NCBI RefSeq assembly: GCF_000237925.1
Contig: NC_031495.1
Location: forward strand, 16,379,749 to 16,443,748
DNA: 64,000 nucleotides
Direction of reading: 5' to 3'
Origin: Schistosoma mansoni
Lineage: Eukaryota; Platyhelminthes; Trematoda; Strigeidida; Schistosomatidae
In this document: piece after piece, positions 1 to 11,700 of the stretch
Layout: every line of letters starts with the position of its first letter
Numbering within the stretch: position 1 is the first letter of the stretch
Program-made: the position numbers and the translations under genes
The notes under the pieces: model-generated
What the model saw: the letters and a program-made list of their open reading frames with translations, nothing else
Told to the model about the DNA's origin: nothing
Database searches by the model: none

Positions 1-1790
1 CCGACCAATAACTACGGTGATGCCGCTAACCTTTTGGCCGAACAATACTCTCAGACATTCCAGTCGATCCACATCAACTATGCTGACGAAAGCTTCACCT
101 GCACCTGTTCAGGACTTTCCGAAGTGGACCTGAGTGCTGACCTGGTGCTCCGTAAACTGCAGCACCTAAGAAAAGACACTTCTCCTGGTCCGGATATGGT
201 TCATTCCGCTGTATTGAGGGGAGCAGCTTCAATCCTGGCATCACCACTTAGTGTGATGTTTACATACTCGATAAGCAGAGGCAGACTACCGGAAATATGG
301 AAGCTGGCCCACATCACACCAATTTTCAAAGGAGGTCGACACAGTGAACCCTCAAGCTACCGACCAGTGGCTCTTCTCTCCATACCTTCTAAAATTATGG
401 AGTCTCTAATATACGACGGTATGCAAGAATACTTATCATCTTTAAAGTTCTTCTCACCCCATCAGCATGGTTTCAGAAAAGGTCATTCTTGTATGACCAA
501 CCTGCTGACTGCGGTGGATAGATGGACAACCATCCTTGATCGCAAGGGTAAGGTTGACGTCATTTACCTGGATTTCTCAAAAGCTTTTGATAGGGTCAAC
601 CACGTATGTCTTATCAATAAGCTTAGACGATTGGGCATCAAACCCCCTTTGATTGACTGGCTCACTTCATATCTAGAAAACCGACACTTTAAGGTCAGGG
701 TTAACTTCACTCTCTCTCAGGCTATGGAATGTCCTAGTGGGGTCCCGCAGGGCTCAATACTAGGACCTCTTCTCTTCTTGATTTACATTACCGATCTTCC
801 TCAACAAGTTTCATCTGACTTATCGCTTTTTGCTGATGATGTGAAACTTTGGAGAGAGATACGTAACCATAAGGATATACTAGTACTTCAGGAGGATCTG
901 ATCCGACTTCAAAGTCGGGCAGACGACAACGGACTTACCTTCAACACTTCAAAGTGCAAAGGAGTCCATCTGCGACATGTTGCAGACTATAGATACAACT
1001 TAGGTAACTCCTCTCTAGAAGTTTCCCAAGTCGAAAAAGATTTAGGAGTGTTGGTACACTACGACCCGAAGTCGTATGTGAACTGTGACAAAAACGCCTC
1101 TCAAGCAAACCTTGCACTGGTAACATTGGAGTGCATTTTTGGCCAGTTTGACGGTAGAACTTTCCACATAATCTTCAACAGTTTTATTCGTCCCCATTTA
1201 GAGTACGGAGACAGTATTTCCCCCCTACCCCCAAAAGGATAAGGACACTCTGGAACGTATCCAACGTCGAGCCACGAAATCAGTTCGGGGACTCAAATTC
1301 AAACCTTACGAAGAGCGCCTCAAATCACTTAACCTTTACCCGTTAGAGTACAGGCGTCTTAGAGGTGATCTTCTTATGACTTAAGGTATCCTCAACACTT
1401 CTGCTCATCCCCTTAAACATCTTCTTAAGCTTAGTCACAACACTAACCTAAGAGGTAACACCCAGAAATTGGAGACCCTACATAGCAGAACAGACTGCAG
1501 ACACAACTTCTACTCCGTTAGAGTTGTCAAGTGCTGGAATTCGCTGCCGACTGAGCTAGTCCAAGCGACTTCCCAGGAGTCCTTTAAGAGGAAACTTGAC
1601 TTATTCTTAAGGACTAAGGATAACATATTATTATGATTTACCAAATTCATTTTTTTCCTCTATTATCGTTCATATACCTAGGTTTTTGCCTGGAGGTATT
1701 GGTGATCCGCTGCCACTAGACACGGAAGCCCGTTAAGCGAAAGCTTCTTCTATTCCGTCCTCAACCATTTGAACCATTTGACTGTAGGTA
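1..1790 (+). mobile_element. CR1-type LINE (SR1/Perere-like), 3' part, cut by window edge
   Basis: This is the reverse-transcriptase half and 3' end of a non-LTR retrotransposon. Positions 34-1242 encode 402 residues with SYRPVALLS, YLDFSKAFDRVNH, GVPQGSILGPLLF and the catalytic FADDVKLW, all typical of CR1/Jockey-group RTs. The frame shifts at the C- and A-rich stretch near 1222-1240, resumes as [15 protein letters not shown], and is stopped again by TAA at 1382-1384. The 3' end near 1750-1790 carries short tandem repeats of an AACCATTTG-like unit, as CR1 elements usually do. The reverse complement of 25031-26826 is nearly identical, with about four amino-acid differences over the 402 residues. 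The rest of the element lies left of the window. It cannot encode an intact protein. Confidence 0.9.
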
Positions 1791-2754
1791 GGTACGATAT
1801 TCAAATCCTAGGGGTACATCAGGGTCGGTAGTGCTGTCGGTCCTTACAAGCCACATATTATATAAGATTGTGTAAAGTGAGTATTTTTGACTGGTTCCTG
1901 TCTATAAAAACTGTTTACTGTATAAGTTAGAAACTATTGTCTTCATTTTTAACAATTTTTGTGGTTTCTGAAATTGTTGCTACGGCACTCTAGTGCCCTC
2001 AGACACTGTTCAGGAACAGTAAAACCAAGAACAGCCTTAAGCACACCGTAAGATTGGTGTAAACTAACCTATCTTCTGCTGCTTATCCTGGTAACTGTTG
2101 TATCTATGTTAATTTGAATCATACAGATGTATGCGCGACTTTAACAGCTACCAGATGCGCCCTTTCCCTTATTTCCAACTCGTATAAAAGCACCTTTCTC
2201 AACACCATGCACGATGCCACGGCGAATATGTGATGCCTGCTTTGGGACCATATTTTATGGACGATCTTTGAGCAACACTAAAGTGGCCTTGAAAATGTTC
2301 ATCTACTGACTACGGCTAAATGAGGGTTTTAATCCCGTGTGAAGGACAAGGATTGTGATTTGCAGTTGATTTTTAGGGATAGGGATTACATTTAGGGTTT
2401 TCATCACGAACTGACATGAGCTAAAATACCAAGACGCTAATAATCAAAATAGATAGAAAATTTCGCGCGGAAATTTAAGACCTGTTATCCTAAATCTGAT
2501 CTGTTCGTCCAAATATTATAGTCTTGCCAATTAATTGCATAAAAAAATTCTTTAAAAAGTTTCTCCTTTTTTACATAACTTGTTCTATTAATGCCTTTAG
2601 GAATGTGATAAAGTTTTTAGCTGTAATACGAAGTTCTGAATTAACTTTTTATCTGTTCCCAGACAGTTCTCGTAATTTTAGTTACACGGATTTCCAAGAA
2701 GTCTCAAAATATCTTATTACGTTTTAGTGTTATTTTTTGTGATCTTATTGATGC
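1791..2754. other. Intergenic sequence upstream of PIGT
   Basis: No open frame of coding character and no recognisable transposon ORF was seen here. The stretch presumably holds the PIGT promoter and 5' UTR. No TATA-like or initiator element could be assigned with confidence. Confidence 0.4.
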
Positions 2755-5700
2755 ATGAAAAAAAATCCCATGACTGGTTTTCATTTGATTGCATTCCTGA
2801 TATTTTCTGCTTCGGCTTACTGCGAAAATTTTGATGAAGAGCTTCTCATCAAAGATCTTGGTCATGGATATACAGCATTCCATTTTAATTTCGCTGCTAC
2901 AACTTCAGAGTCTGTTTTCCATTGTAAGTTCCATCAATATTTTGATAAATTTCGATTTAGCAAAGCACTATAATATTCTTCCAAAATCTATCATTCAAAT
3001 CTCTGAAAAATATAATGTTGATGAGTTTCACCTTTCTATCTCAAGAGGAATATGGGATGAACGTTGGGGTAGTAACTTTGTTTCAGTTTCCCCTTCTGGA
3101 GCTGAACTATGGGCGTGGTTTGGAAATCAAACTATCAGGTAATCCTTATACTTAGCTCATCTTTAGTGTTGATCAATCATGGTTTAAATTAACACATGCC
3201 CTTTCGGGATTATTCTGTGCTTCTTTAAACCGACTATCTACAAGTGAACATTTTGCCTCTCCGACTCACTCGTACAAGCGATTCGGAGTACCGAAATTCA
3301 GTAAAGTTTCTGGGGAAGTCAGATATTCTCAGCTACCTGGTGAGGCTCTGTGCAGTGAGAATTTGACTCCATGGACTAAGTACTTACCATGTAAATCGTT
3401 TTTCGGTTTGGGAAGCTTGTTGCGTCCAACTTCACTGTTTAAGTCAAATTACAACACCATGACCATTGGAATTAGACGAGTGTGTTTGGTAAGCCTTATT
3501 TATAATGTATCATTACTATTTAGGATTTAAAATGTCACACAATCGGGCTAGAGATAATGGAAACACTAACGGTTGTCTTTGACAGAAGTTTGTTGTTTGC
3601 AAAAAGAACGTGTGAGTGAAATTTAAATTTACTACACTGTATTTGTTAACTAGTGATATACCACCTCCTACAGTTTTATTTCGTATGTAGCTATCCATTA
3701 TCTATAATACCTTACGGTTTACAGACTTTTTCAAATGAAATGACCGGAATATTTTACTCATTTCGGAAGTGTCCTCTATCTAACAAGGTATCTCACTGAG
3801 TCAAAGTAATGCATGTTTTTATTTACAGCAAGGCCTTTCACGTATGTTTTACTACCTATAGGTTACTGCCTTATTATAGATTAGAAATTTGTAAATTCTG
3901 ATTTCGAGTTAGGATTAATCTTTTTGTCTTACTACCCTACAGCCCTCCGTAAAGTCCCTTCCTAATAACTATCCACAGCGTCTTTCATTTTGCACCTCTA
4001 ATTTTGCTTGGCTTCTTTTTACCGTATTGCTTGCATCTATTTTGTTTATTCGGCATGTGACTCGACTTATGAGATCAACTCATTCATATTGCTTTAATTA
4101 TGGATTACACTTAACTTTTTAGATAATATCTCGATCTGTTCATCTTATTTGAATTTTATTAACATCAATAAACATTCCTTTTATATTCTGTAACTATCAT
4201 TCAGAAATATTTAAATCATATTATTTACTTTCTATAATCTTTTGGTAAGTACAAATTTATGTATTACTTGGTTCACACTTAAGAGACATAAAGAGAATAA
4301 TAACATAAAATAAATAGCCTAAATCACATGGTTTGTTGATGTAATATATTATTTCAGTCTAGTGGCTAGTAGTCCAAAATTAGTTTGTTAGAAATAATCT
4401 GTATTGTTCCCTAACTGTACATTAATGTTACCCATAAAATCAATCAGTCAGCAACAATGTAGAACTTCGTACGTACATACATCAGTTCAAGTTGCCATAC
4501 CACATTAGCACAGAGATGCAGTTGTCGATTCAAATCTCATAGTGGTAGTGGTAGTAGAAGTATAAACAGTAATTGGAAAGATTAGGATTTGAGGATGTTA
4601 TTCAAGGAGCATAATCCAGTGAAATAAATTTAGAAAGAGAAAAAAAGGGATATGAAGAATTCAGAAGATTAGAATTTGGGAGAACACAGAGTGGATGCAC
4701 CTGCGCCATTGCAAACGATTTTGAACCATGTCATTCAACGTTGCTATCATCTCGCGGATCCCAACCAGGTGGTCGACACCTGCCAACATTCCTCAGTCCA
4801 CTTGTCAGTGATTTCATGGATTTGTGCCACGTTTTGGTCTGGCCGCCCCTAGCTTTCTTCCAACCTACTCTTACACTATAAAACATCACTCGTCGGGGCA
4901 CTCTGTGGTTGGACATACGTAACACGTGTCCCAACCATCTCAACTGATGAAGTTTCACTGCTTCACCAATCGATTTGCCATCCTTATCTAGTACCCGTTT
5001 CCTAACAACTGCATTACTTACTCGGTGGTCCCAGGATACACGAGCAATGCTTCGAAGACACCTATGATCGAATAATAATAACCTACAAATATCGTCTACT
5101 GTTACCGAAGTATTATTGAAGCTAATATTTTAGATACTATATTAGTCAAACTGATTCCTCTGTGACTGTCACAAGATGACTTTTGTTCTCTCTTATAGAC
5201 TGGCACAATCAGTGATTGGGACCAGTCAAATGGGATTACGTCCAGTTCCCAGATTCTACCTAAGACCTCAGTCAATTTCGCTGCTAGTACTGGACCGCCA
5301 TCCTTAAAAATCTCAGAAGTAAACCTGTCAGGGTCTGTTGCTCTCCTACGCTTCAGATTTCCTATAGCTTTTTCAACCTCATAAAGAGTTGAAGGACTTA
5401 CATTAACTTGCCATTCAGAACGACTTGGGATCTTGGGAAACCGAAGTGTGGCTGAAGGCCAGTTGAACTAATCCCTAAAGTGTTCTGCCTATCGACCCGA
5501 TCTCCTGGATTAAGGATGAATAATATGTCCATCTTTTCCTGAGATAGTTTCGCTGACAGTTGAGTTCCTAATAACGGTTTCCTTAACAAGTCTGAACAGT
5601 TGTCTAATGTTATCTATTGCTGCTGCCTTTTACATCTCTCTTGCTTTCACTACCCACCACTGTTCGCGATCGTTGCGTAGGTTTCTTGTTAGCCTGCGCT

Positions 5701-8700
5701 TAAGTTGACTCCGCTTCTTGTTATGTTCAGAGCCAGATGGGATGAGCATCTATCAGTGCGGTCGATGCTGCTGAGATCCAGTGTTTCTCCCTAACCTTAT
5801 GGTTTACCGTACTAGCATATATCACTGCTGTTTCCACAGCTTTCTGTCAAACTCATCTTTTACATCATCTGAGCTGCAGTCAGTAGGAGATTAGGCAGAG
5901 ACGAGGAAGAGGCAACGACGAGTGTCCCTATCTTTCCGAGTCCTTACTGTCCCGTTTAGTCGGACAGTGCACAGACGACTGTCTACTGGGATCCAGTCTA
6001 AAAGAGCTAGTTCTGCCTTACGACTCAATGCTATACATACGCCAGCGAGGCCACGGGAAGCAGCATCAGGGCTACCAGATACACGAAGCGTGTATCGAGT
6101 TGATTCTTTATTTTGACATGGTGAGCCCTAATGAGTGACGCTACTTGGATCCTGTATGTGTGTTTCGGAGACGCAGCACACATCGATGGCACGAGATTGT
6201 AAAGTCCTACCTAAGGAAGCCTGTTATCCTATTTGGAACAGTGTTCGAACGTTAAAAGCTCCTACATGTAGTTTAGAGTGTGGTTTCAGGACACCAGGAA
6301 TAACGTTCCACGTACTCAAATCGTTTGCCCTAGCGGTGAAAGGTGATAAAGGGACGTGAGAAGGGTTAGTTGTGGAGACAAGAGAGTAATAAAGTATAGG
6401 ATGGATTTGATTGCGACCAACTTGGTCTCGTGTGCTGTCACGAGTATGAGGACTGACATCACTTCCCGGCTACCCACACCATGAAAGGGTATTTCTTGAG
6501 GGACCTGAAAATGAAGTTGGATTAATGTTGTTCTTAACGACCTGGGAGCGTGACCGCAGAGCCCAAGGGACAACTTCTTGAGGCCGGTCGCGCACGGACG
6601 TTTTGTGGGAGGTTTCTGACGCGTTAGCTCCGTTCTTCAAAGGGCCTTATCTCCGGAGACGGCAGTCCGTGAAATAAGGTGAGGCGTGACATTTTCAGGG
6701 TCGACCTTTTCTAACCCCTTCCTTCCTTATGAGAAGGCAGCATCGCTGCAAATGCTGGTTGTCCGAGGGAAACACTTCACTGTTGTCACACCCCTCAGAC
6801 CTTGAATTGCTGCTTTTAGTCCTACCGTTCTCCAAGCGACCTGCCTGGCATGGTAGATCCTACAGGGACATAAGTTCCAGTCAATATAGCTCGGTCGGGT
6901 CGTCACGATAGGTAAGCCCGACTACCACGTCAAGGTAGCAGCTGCAGTCGGGATTACCAATAAGAAACTATCAACTTGTTAGTTAGTTGACGTTATAAAA
7001 CTTTATGTAATATGAACTTTACTTGACCAAATCTTGTAGTGTTTATTATTATTTAATTTGGGTATCTATTTTCTCAGCTCCTTGGTCTATCAGAAGTATC
7101 CTTGGTTCGGAGTTCAAAGGATTTTGCGATGCGGCAAACTCTAGTCGTGTGTTTATCCTTACTTCATATGAGGATATGAATCTCCCTTTAGATAATAAAC
7201 TGAATGTCGACTGTTCAGATAATCGTGTTCTAGCTGCATATTCGACAAAAGATCTCTCTGCATCATTTACATCTTTTCCTTTCAAAACTGATGGAAAAGA
7301 GTCTTCTTCACAGCATTCACCTATTGTTTCTGCTACCAAACATATCACCGGCTCTGGAAGTGTAAGGGGTGGAGTCAAAGCTTTCCTTACTAGTAGAGCT
7401 AATTTCAATCTAGAGATAGTTTATTTTGATCTAATTCCGTGGTACACACAAGTCTTTTTCAGTTCCTTAAAAATCTACAGTTTAGATCCCAAAACGCAAA
7501 ACAAGACAGTGATTACCCCAAGTAAGTCGATATGAAATTTGTTTTTTTAATAAACTTGTCCCATATCGAATTAATTCTTACTAATGAGAACTTGGTGAAG
7601 ATCATTGTCATCTGTACGTTTTTAATGTCTTTTTATGTTCAGTCAAGTTACTGTTATTATCAGTGTCATGTTTCATCTGTTTTGTAAAGCCTTATGCTTT
7701 CATAATATTGTCAAGAACTGGTTAGAAATCCCCTTACAAAATGCACTCATACAACAAGATGATCACATAATATTTTCTAAGGAAGCTCTGTTCTCTGTCT
7801 TCGTATCGTAAATTATTTTCCACGAACTTAGGTGATCGACGTTTTGTAGTGCTATAATTCTTCGAGAACTATGAATAACAACTATTTCCAATTGGAGGTT
7901 TGTCATTCCTTATTTCAGAATAAATACTGAGTGCATACCTTAAATGGCCAGTTCTTATCAAAGAAGTGAAACTTTTGGTAATACTTCGTTGTCGTTTGCC
8001 TCCAAATGCCCTGTTATAGCCGAGGATGAGGAGAGTTCGTTCTCCCTCTCGAAATGCCCTCACAAGGCCTTGCGTATACAGCCACTCAAAAAAGTCCTAC
8101 TCAGTGCCTTCTCGCGGTGAAGGTATTGTTTGCGAAATTGAGAGAACGAAACGTGAATGTCCAGTGCTTTGACCGGGTTGATGGGTATAGAGGATCCACC
8201 TTGAGGACTGGTAACTACCGGAAGCTCTTCCAGTTCATTCAAGTCACTAGCAGCAAGGAGTCTGGTGTAAGTGAAACAATCTGTAAAGCTAATGGGATGC
8301 CAGCCCATACCATCTACGATGTCTCGGATGACTGGCAGAGTTTTTTGAGCAGCAGTTCAACTGGTCTGTTGCCCCGACGACATCGATCAGACTGTCCTAC
8401 CCTCCATGACCGATGGCGACTGAACACTTTGACGAGATGGAGATTCTCAGGGAACTTCAAATCCTGAAGCTCCACAAATCACCAGGTCCAGATAACTTTT
8501 TGATGACAGTGGCGACTATGTAGTTAGGGAAATCGATGAGTTGTTTACATGTGTCTGGCAATTAGAGAGTGTATCAACATCGTGGAATGTAATGATTACT
8601 TACTTACTTACGCCTGTTACCCCTCGTCGAGGAGCATAAGCCGCTCACCAGCATTCTCCATCCAACTCTGTCCTGAGCCTTCCTTTCCAGTTCTTTCCAG

Positions 8701-11700
8701 TTGCTATTCATCCTTTTCATATCTGCTTCTATTTCCCGGCGTAATGTGTTCTTTGGCCTTCCTCTTTTTCGCTTCCCTTCCGGATTCCAAGTTAGGGATT
8801 GCTTTGTAATGCACATTGGTGATTTCCTTAATGTATGCCCTATCCACTTATAACGTCTTTTCCTAATTTCCTCTTCAGCTGGAAGCTGGTTTGTCCTCTC
8901 CCATAGAACGCTGTTGCTGATAGTATTCAGCCAATGAATGTTGAGTATTTTGCGTAGACAACTGTTTATAAATACTTGTACCTTCCTGATGATGGTCGTA
9001 GTAGTTCTCCACGTTTCAGCTCCGTATAATAGGACTGTCTTGACGTTCGTATTGAAGATTCTCACTTTGAAGTTAGTTGAGAGTTGTTTTGAGTTCCATA
9101 TGTTCTTCAATTGTAGAAATGCTGCCCTTGCTTTGCCAATCCTCGCCTTTACATCTGCATCCGATCCTCCTTGTTTATCAACGATGCTTCCCAGGTAGGA
9201 ATGAAATGATAGTTTCCCTTATCTTAAAATGTGGTTCACATCGTTTATGCAACAACTGTGTACTTCCGATTGAGTCCAAACTATTGGCTTCCATCATACT
9301 TCGTAGATTGTTCAAAACTCGGGAAAGATTTACTCACGAGGAACAGGTTGGTTTTCGCTGTGGTCGATGATGTATCGATCATATCTTCTTATCATCAAGG
9401 CCGCCTTCGACTCGCTGGATGGGACTGCTCTCTGTGATCGTCTATTGAAGAAGGGTGTGCTTGAGAAGTTTATTAACATCCTAAAAGTCCTATATACAAA
9501 CACTTCAGATAGAGTAAGGGCATACAACCACCTCTCTCCACTGTTCCATTCAAGCAATGGGGTTAGACAGGGTTTGCCAGTCTCACCATTTCTCTTCAAC
9601 TTTGCTATCAATGACATTCTGGAAACAACTCCGATGGATTTAAGTAATGGCGGTGTGAATCTGTTGCCTGGAAAAAAACTTCCCGACCTTGAGTATGCGG
9701 GTAATATTGTCTTATTGTGCAGTGATACCCAAACCATTTGATCCGCACTTGATCAGTTGACAGTCAGTGTCCGTAGCTATGGTATGTGCTTTGCACCTTC
9801 GAAGTGCAAAGTAATTTTGCAAGACTGGCAGGACTCAGATCCTGCACTCACCCTCGGTAGTGAGTGATGAGATCGATTCACGCATATTGATATGTGGGCG
9901 AGAATAATTGGTTGTCTGCTCAGTCAGACATGTAGAGAGTTTGACAGGTTTCAGATAAGTTATATATTCTCCTTTCCTTAAAATTTATCATTATTGGTTG
10001 ATTGTTCATTATTGTTAGATTGTATCGGGTTTTGGTGTAGAAATATATTTACGTTCTTGTCAGGCTAATCACGTGTTTTTGATCTGAGTTGTGTTGAAGT
10101 CCTGTAGAGTAGACACTGGAGGGAATCTATTGTAGATATTCGTCTAAGGTAAATTAACGTCCCATTCGTGTATACATGGAAAACGGACCGTTATAACATA
10201 TAGTTAAAGCCAGATCGGCTTATGCCAATCTGGGCCATCTTTGGCACCTTCGTGATGTTAGTCTGGCTGTAAAAGGTTGGATCTACAACACGTTGGTGAG
10301 AGCAGTTTTGCTCTATGTTTGTGAAACCTGACCTTTCCGAGTTGAGGATGTTAGACGGCTCTCTGTGTTTGATCATTATTGTCTCAGAAGAATTGTTGAC
10401 ATCCAATGGTAACACCATGTCGGTAATGCAGAGGTTTGGCATCGCGTATTCGGGCGCAGCGACGACAGTCCAATTAAGGTTACTATCTTGAAACATCTAC
10501 TTCGGTGGCTTGGACATAACCTACGAATGTCTTCCCAGAGAATTCCACGTCGCGCATTATTTTCTGACGCTGGGACTGGTTGAGAAAAACGGAGAGGTAG
10601 TCAGTGTGTGAAATGGTATAAAAGAAAGCTGTACAAGATTGACTTCTGTCAGACGGTCATGACTCCCTGATCGGTGTCCTAGAGATGATGCAACACTAGC
10701 TTGAGACGTTATCTGAATGACTCAAAGAGCCAGTGGCGATCCTGTCGTAACTTTATTTTACTCCATAAAATTGATAGTAACTTCTTTAGCTGAAGGAATT
10801 CTTCCTAACTTAACTGCTTCTCCTACTATTGTTAATATATTGTTATGACCTCCCTCTCATACACTAGTTTCTCTACACTGTTGCTCTTCTTTTTATTATA
10901 CTCATTTCACAACCGAATTGCTATTGTCTGGCGCACATGTATTTCGGGATCCTTTTTACCAAGGTTTATGTGTCTATATGGTAACTCAGTCACAAGCATA
11001 ATTTGACAATCGGAATTTTTCGTGCCACTGTTTTTCATTTCTTGCATTCTATGAACGTTTTTTGGTAACATTTAAGTTATTTCTTCATCTTTCATTGTAC
11101 TAGATCAAATGTGATTTATAGTTGTATGCAGTTTTTTACTCTCTGTTAATATTCATATTTATCCATCAGTCTTTCTTAAATCATTTTAGTATTTTATTTA
11201 GAATGAAATGCGTGTATTTACTTTGATAGGATGGTTGGCAGTTAAACCAAGTTTGGCTAGGAAACGTATGGGCAGTATTGAATTAGTAATCACCTTGCCT
11301 GCTCTTAATCAGCTAATCATTACTTATGTGTTTCGGAAAGTTTTACAACGCTGGAATGAGTTTCCTCCCGACGCCAATCACGGCTTTTTCCTTCCTGCAG
11401 CAACTGTTTCGTATGTTTTAAATAGTGAACAAATAGACTACTTAAACAAAACAAAACATGCAGCGTTCCACAATCTAAATCTTCCGAATTGGGCCAGTAG
11501 TTACAGTCAGTTTTTGTAAGTCCCTTGCCTAATCGTAGATCCCCTATCTTGTGTTTTTGATATCCCAAGATAATTCATTCCGTTTTTATTTTCAGTGTGT
11601 TCAACTAGATAAAATCTATTTCCTACCAATTTTATGACTAAAAAAGCGAACACTAGATCGTGGCACTAATTTACTTTTATGGAACAAGTCCAAAATTATC

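Larger units (their letters stand above)
7995..10985 (+). mobile_element. Internally deleted RTE-like LINE (family R1) in a PIGT intron
   Basis: The first 210 bases match the 5' UTR of the R1 element at 50825-51200 and of the short copies at 30740 and 35505. Near 8205 the match jumps to the equivalent of 52659 in the middle of the ORF, so about 1.7 kb is missing. The ORF relic then runs from 8210 to 8583, is broken by an R2 insertion (8597-9197), resumes at 9211 with the RT palm (9367-9741, QTI at its end), is broken again by an unidentified 316-base insert (9883-10198), and ends with [12 protein letters not shown] to [12 protein letters not shown] (10200-10580). The 3' tail near 10925-10980 matches that at 54600-54640. 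Stops and frameshifts make it non-coding. Confidence 0.85.

Noticed and set aside
7049-7408. 119-residue minus-strand frame
   Set aside because: It is the shadow of the PIGT exon at 7078-7521.
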